Positions 59,697-64,000 of a DNA stretch of 64,000 nucleotides are shown here, piece by piece. Source of the stretch: Engraulis encrasicolus. Taxonomy: Eukaryota > Chordata > Actinopteri > Clupeiformes > Engraulidae. The stretch lies in contig NC_085872.1 in assembly GCF_034702125.1 (NCBI RefSeq), forward strand, positions 29,799,134-29,863,133, given 5' to 3'. The notes under the pieces were generated by a model. That model worked only from the letters and a program-made list of their open reading frames with translations, made no database searches and was not told where the DNA came from. The position numbers and the translations under genes were made by a program. Position 1 is the stretch's first letter. The number at the start of each line of letters is the position of its first letter.

Positions 59697-61491
59697 TTAA
59701 ACTCACAAGCACAGACGCTCACACACACACATGCACTCAGACACCCACACATATACTGAAAACTGCCTGGTCTATCCTGAGGTGTTTTTGCTGTGCCTGA
59801 GATGGAACAGATGCTTTGAAGAGAAGAAAGTGTGTGTGTGTCTGTGTGTGTGTGTGTATAGTGTGTGAATAGTGTGTCTGTGTGACGGGGGCAGGTCAAG
59901 TTTGTCGTTATCTGATGTGCTGCCGGCTGCCTTGAGTCCCTCTGCTGGAGAGTTGCTCTTGATCTCACACTGTGGCTGTGTGAGTGTTCGCCACCCCCTG
60001 AAGTCAGCCTGCGCCGCTTCCACTTCCCCTTCCCCTTCCCTTTTCCTCTTTCCAACCCCCCTTTTTCCAACCCCTCCGCCCCCCTTTTCTGCCAGACCTC
60101 TCGCTCCCGCATGTGTGGGACTGATGTGTGGGCCTCACCTGCGGTCAACTCGGCAAACCACACTTATCAGTTTGATGGGCGTCTTCAAGAAGGGGCCATA
60201 ATTGCCATGGGATGACTTCTCGCCAGGGCCATTAGGAACCCTGTTGGTTGGCCTAGTGTGCGTGTGTGCGTGCATGCGTGTGTGGAGAGGCCTAACCTGT
60301 CTTTATGGCGACACACATTTCTCACACATGGGGACTTGGGGGGGTCACACGCGTCCTACTGCACCTGCTTTGTACTGCAAGGCCTAAAGTCACCCCCCTT
60401 GGCCGCCCACCCCGCCCCACTACCTCCGCCCCGCCACCTCCGCCCCGCCACCTCCTCCGCCCGCCCCATTCTCTGATAAATGGCAAGTTCCCGCCATAAT
60501 CGGTAGAGCAATCAGTGTGCGCTTGACATTTCTATTATGAGGTAGTGCAGGAAGAGGCATTGAGACTCATTTGTCATATTCCTTCCAGAGAATCATTACC
60601 TAGTGGGTAGTGTCATATTAGTGAAACAAATTCACCTTTTCCCGCTGCCGTTTGAGGTGAGCGCCTTCATGAGTGTGTGTGCATGTGTGTGGGCGCGCGC
60701 GTATGTGTGTGTGACTGCGTGTGTGCGACTGCGTGTGTGCGACTGCGTGTGTGTGTGACTGCGTGTGTATGTGACTGTGTGTGTGTGTGTGACTGTGACT
60801 GTGTGTGTGACTACGTGTGTGTGACTGCATGTGTGCGACTGCGTGTGTGTGACTGCGTGTGTGCGACTGCGTGTGTGTGACTGCGTGTGTGCGACTGCGT
60901 GTGTGTATGTGTGTCACAGTGTATGTGACTGTGTGTATGACGTTGCGTGGGTGTGTTACTTGCATTGTAATGTAATGTTACTGTGTGTGCACTACACATC
61001 TGCCAATGTGCCTTGGCCCCAGCTCCGGCATGCGGTAAGAAAAGTCTGCAGTACAGTTGTCTGAGACGCTAAGGGGCCTCAGCCTTACCCCCTGATTTTT
61101 TTTTCTTCTTTCTCGCAATCTCTGCCTCCTTTGCTTGTGGGCAACAAGGGAATCCTTTTTTATTGACTGAGCCGATGAGAAAGCACCGCGGCCAGTATTT
61201 ATGGCACACTTGTACGCCAGTGGCCCCCTCGCTCGCTCGCTTTGGTGCACCCCTTCGTCCCCTCGCCATCAGAAAAATCTCACAGATATACGGCTCACCG
61301 CCATCTCGACCGTTTACTGTTATTTCTCGCTTGGGCTCACACGGCGGCGTCTTTTTTCTCTCTTTTTTTTCATATTTCAACTTTTTTTATTTTGCTTCTG
61401 TCATCTGGAGTTTAGGCCCCCTCTGGCCTGCTGCTGTGTGCTGCACCCTCCACATCTCTGACTGCTGCACTCTGAGCTCAACGGCTGACAC
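59697..61491. other. mib1 intron 12 segment
   Basis: It holds the repeat at 60672-60915 and otherwise nothing recognised. No match to miR-1 or miR-133a was seen on either strand. Confidence 0.45.
60672..60915. repeat. GTGTGCGACTGC minisatellite
   Basis: Tandem GTGTGTGCGACTGC/GTGTGTGACTGC units of about 12-14 bases, about fifteen copies. Confidence 0.92.
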
Positions 61492-61843
61492 TAGGGCTGC
61501 ACAATTAATCGAAAATAATCGGAAATCGTGATAAATTTGTGAAATCGAAGTCATGATTTTAATCGTGTTTTAATCGTGGCAATAGTGACCTAACTTTGAG
61601 AGCGTCCTTGAAGCCAGAACATACTGACAGGCTGGTGTTTCTTCTACCTAAGTTTCATGCTATTGCCTCAACATAATTATTACAAATCATTTTATTTTGC
61701 TCATCCCGTATATAGTTCATTCTTGGTTATATTTCATCTTGTTATAATTTTCTAAGAAATCTGCAAAAAAAATCAATAATTGTGATTACGATTTTGACCA
61801 AAATAATCGTGTTTATGATTTTTTCCATAATCGTGCAGCCCTA
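61492..61843. mobile_element. hAT-type non-autonomous element, copy 2 (perfect TSD)
   Basis: The 352-bp element begins TAGGGCTGCACAATTAATCG and ends CATAATCGTGCAGCCCTA. Perfect duplications GCTGACAC lie at 61484-61491 and 61844-61851. It is closely similar to 8142-8519 throughout, for example in GAAGCCAGAACATACTGACA. Confidence 0.9.
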
Positions 61844-61867
61844 GCTGACACTCTACCATTTGATTTT

Positions 61868-61950
61868 GTGTGTGTGTGTGCGTGCGTGCGCGTGCGTGCG
61901 TGTGCGTGCGTGCGCGTGCGTGCGTGTGCGTGCGTGTGTGCGTGTGCTCG
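61868..61950. repeat. GT/GC microsatellite
   Basis: GTGCGTGC-type repeats directly right of the hAT-type element. Confidence 0.92.
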
Positions 61951-62249
61951 CTCATGTGTATGTGAGATGAGGTAGAGGGGATTTATGCAGAGAGAGGGAG
62001 AAGGAGAGAGTGACAGAGAGTGAGAGAGAGAGCAGTATCGATGATGACGGTGACGGTGGCTCTGAGCGAGTAGCGGGTAGCGCCTACCCCGCATCCCCTC
62101 GTCCCCATGGCACTCCGGCGTGGCGCGGGGGGCCAGTAGGCTCTAATCTGGGGGAATTCCACTCAGATGAGCCAATCATCCCAGCCAATCCTCGCAGATC
62201 CCCGCTAACCTGACAGAACTGTGCTGCTGCTGCTCTGCAGTACCGTGGA

Positions 62250-62295
62250 GGACTCTCCCTTCTCCTCCTCCTCCTCCTCCTCCTCCTCCTCCTTC
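62250..62295. repeat. (CTC)n trinucleotide run
   Basis: About eleven CTC units with flanking CTT/CTC variants in mib1 intron 12. Confidence 0.9.
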
Positions 62296-63240
62296 TCTCC
62301 TCCTCAACGGCAGTAGGCAAGGCAAGGCAAGGCAGTCAGGCTAGGCTAGCTTTTCATTCCACACACACACAGTTTCTCAGCAAGATGAGAAGGAGCCTCT
62401 CTGGAGGTGTTAGTTATGCACCTCACCTAAAAATTTGAAGGAGAGAAAAGTTTCTCTTAAGGCCGTCGTGATGGTATGGTGTGGGTTTGGGGGTGCAGTT
62501 GTGTGGTGTATTTTTAGTGAGAGCAGAGGAGAATGTCCTGTGAAAATATTGAGACCATGTCGTTTTCATTTGAGGCTGGCTGGTATAGGAGTGCAGTCTG
62601 TAAGGAATAGGCTGGTGGTGTTATGTGCAGTGCTTTGGTGGCTATAGGTCTGTAGAGGGAGACAGATATAGACTTTTTTCTGGGTGTGTCTGGAACTGAT
62701 GAGAGAGAAAAAAAGGAAAATGGAGGGAGGTAGATGGACGGACCATAGTCTTGGTATGCTGTAAGTGTCCATGAGTGTGAGACTGGTGGTGGAAGACTAG
62801 GAAGGCTAGGGCTTACTAGGCTGATTTGCATGGCTGGCACGGCCCTGTGTGTTAAGAATGCACTCACCCTCAAGCACTGCTTTGGATGTGCAATGTTCTC
62901 CCCTCTTATCTGGCGCACACTCTGGGATAATAATAAAGAAAGCTGCTTCCACTTGTCACCGAGATGCCGAACTTGGACAGCTTTGTTTCTGGCACACAAT
63001 GTAAACTATGCAAGATCATATAGCACCGTACCGTACCGTACGCACGTACTGCATGCACATGCATAGCATATTCTGTAGCCTAACTGCAGCAATAATTAGC
63101 TTTGCGTGATCCTGCTTTGTTTTTGGGGTAGCCAAAGCAGCTTTAAGTGCGGTGCACACAATGTCTAACCCATTGTTTCGTGGAGCGACATACGCTGCAT
63201 TCACGTTTTTGAGATTTGAGCTGTTTTATTAAAAATGTGG
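62296..63240. other. mib1 intron 12 segment, nothing recognised
   Basis: No exon, RNA gene or clear repeat boundary. Confidence 0.45.
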
Positions 63241-63299
63241 ATATGTTGGAGCTGAATGAACACATTCTAGTGCAAAATGAAGGGTCATTCCAAGTTTTT

Positions 63300-63383
63300 A
63301 TGTGCTTCACAGGCTGAGATATTTAGGTTTTAAAAGGGAGAGAGAGGGCACCTTTTCCCAAAAAGGGCTTAAGCTAAAATGGG
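63300..63383. mobile_element. Fragment of the 59267 piggyBac-like MITE, inverted
   Basis: The reverse complement reads CCCATTTTAGCTTAAGCC, GGGAAAAGGTGCCCTC and AAAACCTAAATATCTCAGCC, parallel to 59267-59370. TTAA follows at 63384-63387. The other end was not identified. Confidence 0.6.
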
Positions 63384-63426
63384 TTAAAGGAATGGTGTTC
63401 CTTGAGAAATTACACTGCAGTATTTT

Positions 63427-63600
63427 GGCCCTTTTTTAGACTTTATTAATGACAGGACAGTCTGAGAGAGAGAGAGACAGGAAATGTTTGGGAGAGAGGG
63501 ACAGGGAAGGGTCGACAAAGGACCCAGGCCGGAATCGAACCCGGGTCGGCCGCATAGTAGACGAGTGCCCTACCGGTAAGGTAAGGTAGGGCCACACAGC
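63427..63600 (-). mobile_element. tRNA-derived SINE (family A), mib1 intron 12
   Basis: On the minus strand: head GGTAGGGCACTCGTCTACTA, a good B box GGTTCGATTCC, body with CCCTGTCCCTCTCTCCC, end GTCATTAATAAAGTC. This is the best preserved B box of the family in the window. Confidence 0.78.
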
Positions 63601-63887
63601 AGTATTTCAGCCCGTATATTTCCCCATCAGTTTTATACCAACTGCTACATTTCAAGTAGTGCTCCTTTAATTTATTTAACTTTTTCCCCTCCTCCCCCCT
63701 CCTCACCCCCTAAAAACTGTTAAGATGTTTTTTTTCTGTCCTGCACCCAAAGCAGATAGGGGCTTCTTTTCTGTTTCTAAGAGATCGATAGCCTGATGGT
63801 TGGCTGACAAGAGGCCCCTGTCGAGTCTCCTGTGGCTGAGTCCTGAGTCCTGGGGCTTGGGAGAGCTTATGAAGTAACACTGGAAAC

Positions 63888-63889
<2 letters not shown>

Positions 63890-63969
<80 letters not shown>
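63890..63969. repeat. (GA)n microsatellite
   Basis: About 40 uninterrupted GA units close to the window end. Confidence 0.98.
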
Positions 63970-63971
<2 letters not shown>

Positions 63972-64000
63972 CTTGTTTTCTATCTGATCACTCGTAACCA

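Noticed and set aside
59223..64000. miR-1 / miR-133a hairpins in mib1 intron 12
   Set aside because: Neither mature sequence nor its complement was found in the part of the intron present.

Overview
The window is vertebrate nuclear DNA, almost certainly from a ray-finned (teleost) fish. Two genes with GT-AG introns are recognisable. They are embedded in very long dinucleotide microsatellites, hAT- and TTAA-type DNA transposons, tRNA-derived SINEs and LINE 3' ends of kinds common in fish. There are no bacterial features. The species cannot be fixed from the sequence alone.

Layout. From 1 to about 4.5 kb is repeat-bearing DNA downstream of, or within the 3' end of, abhd3; it carries an intact hAT-type foldback element at 2809-3113. 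At 4793-19212 on the minus strand lies a complete nine-exon abhd3 (alpha/beta hydrolase, phospholipase-type, 411 aa), with every splice junction in phase and the Ser220/Asp346/His375 triad visible. At 19213-28557 is a head-to-head intergenic region holding a broken L2/Rex-like LINE reverse transcriptase, a SINE, a foldback element, a 1.3 kb TTAA-flanked piggyBac-like element and large GT/GA arrays. From 28558 to the window end, plus strand, runs the 5' part of mib1 (Mind bomb 1 E3 ubiquitin ligase): exons 1-12 encode about 609 residues, namely both MIB/HERC2 domains, the ZZ finger, the MIB repeats and the first part of the ankyrin array. The remaining ankyrin repeats and the three RING fingers lie beyond the window. 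Intron 12 begins at 59223 and is still open at 64000.

The abhd3-mib1 head-to-head arrangement is the ancestral vertebrate synteny, as on human chromosome 18q11. The two genes have unrelated jobs: ABHD3 acts on membrane phospholipids, and MIB1 ubiquitinates Notch ligands to drive their endocytosis. Nothing in the sequence suggests that they work together.

No new gene system was found. The points worth a second look concern transposons and repeats: a SINE split by a hAT insertion with a perfect 8-bp duplication, next to a Harbinger-like element; a second copy of the same hAT family 53 kb away, also with a perfect duplication; several other hAT-type elements with readable 8-bp duplications; an inverted repeat lying 10 bases from the mib1 exon 6 acceptor; a G-quadruplex-type GGGGAT array starting about ten bases after the abhd3 stop codon; and long microsatellites hugging several mib1 splice acceptors.
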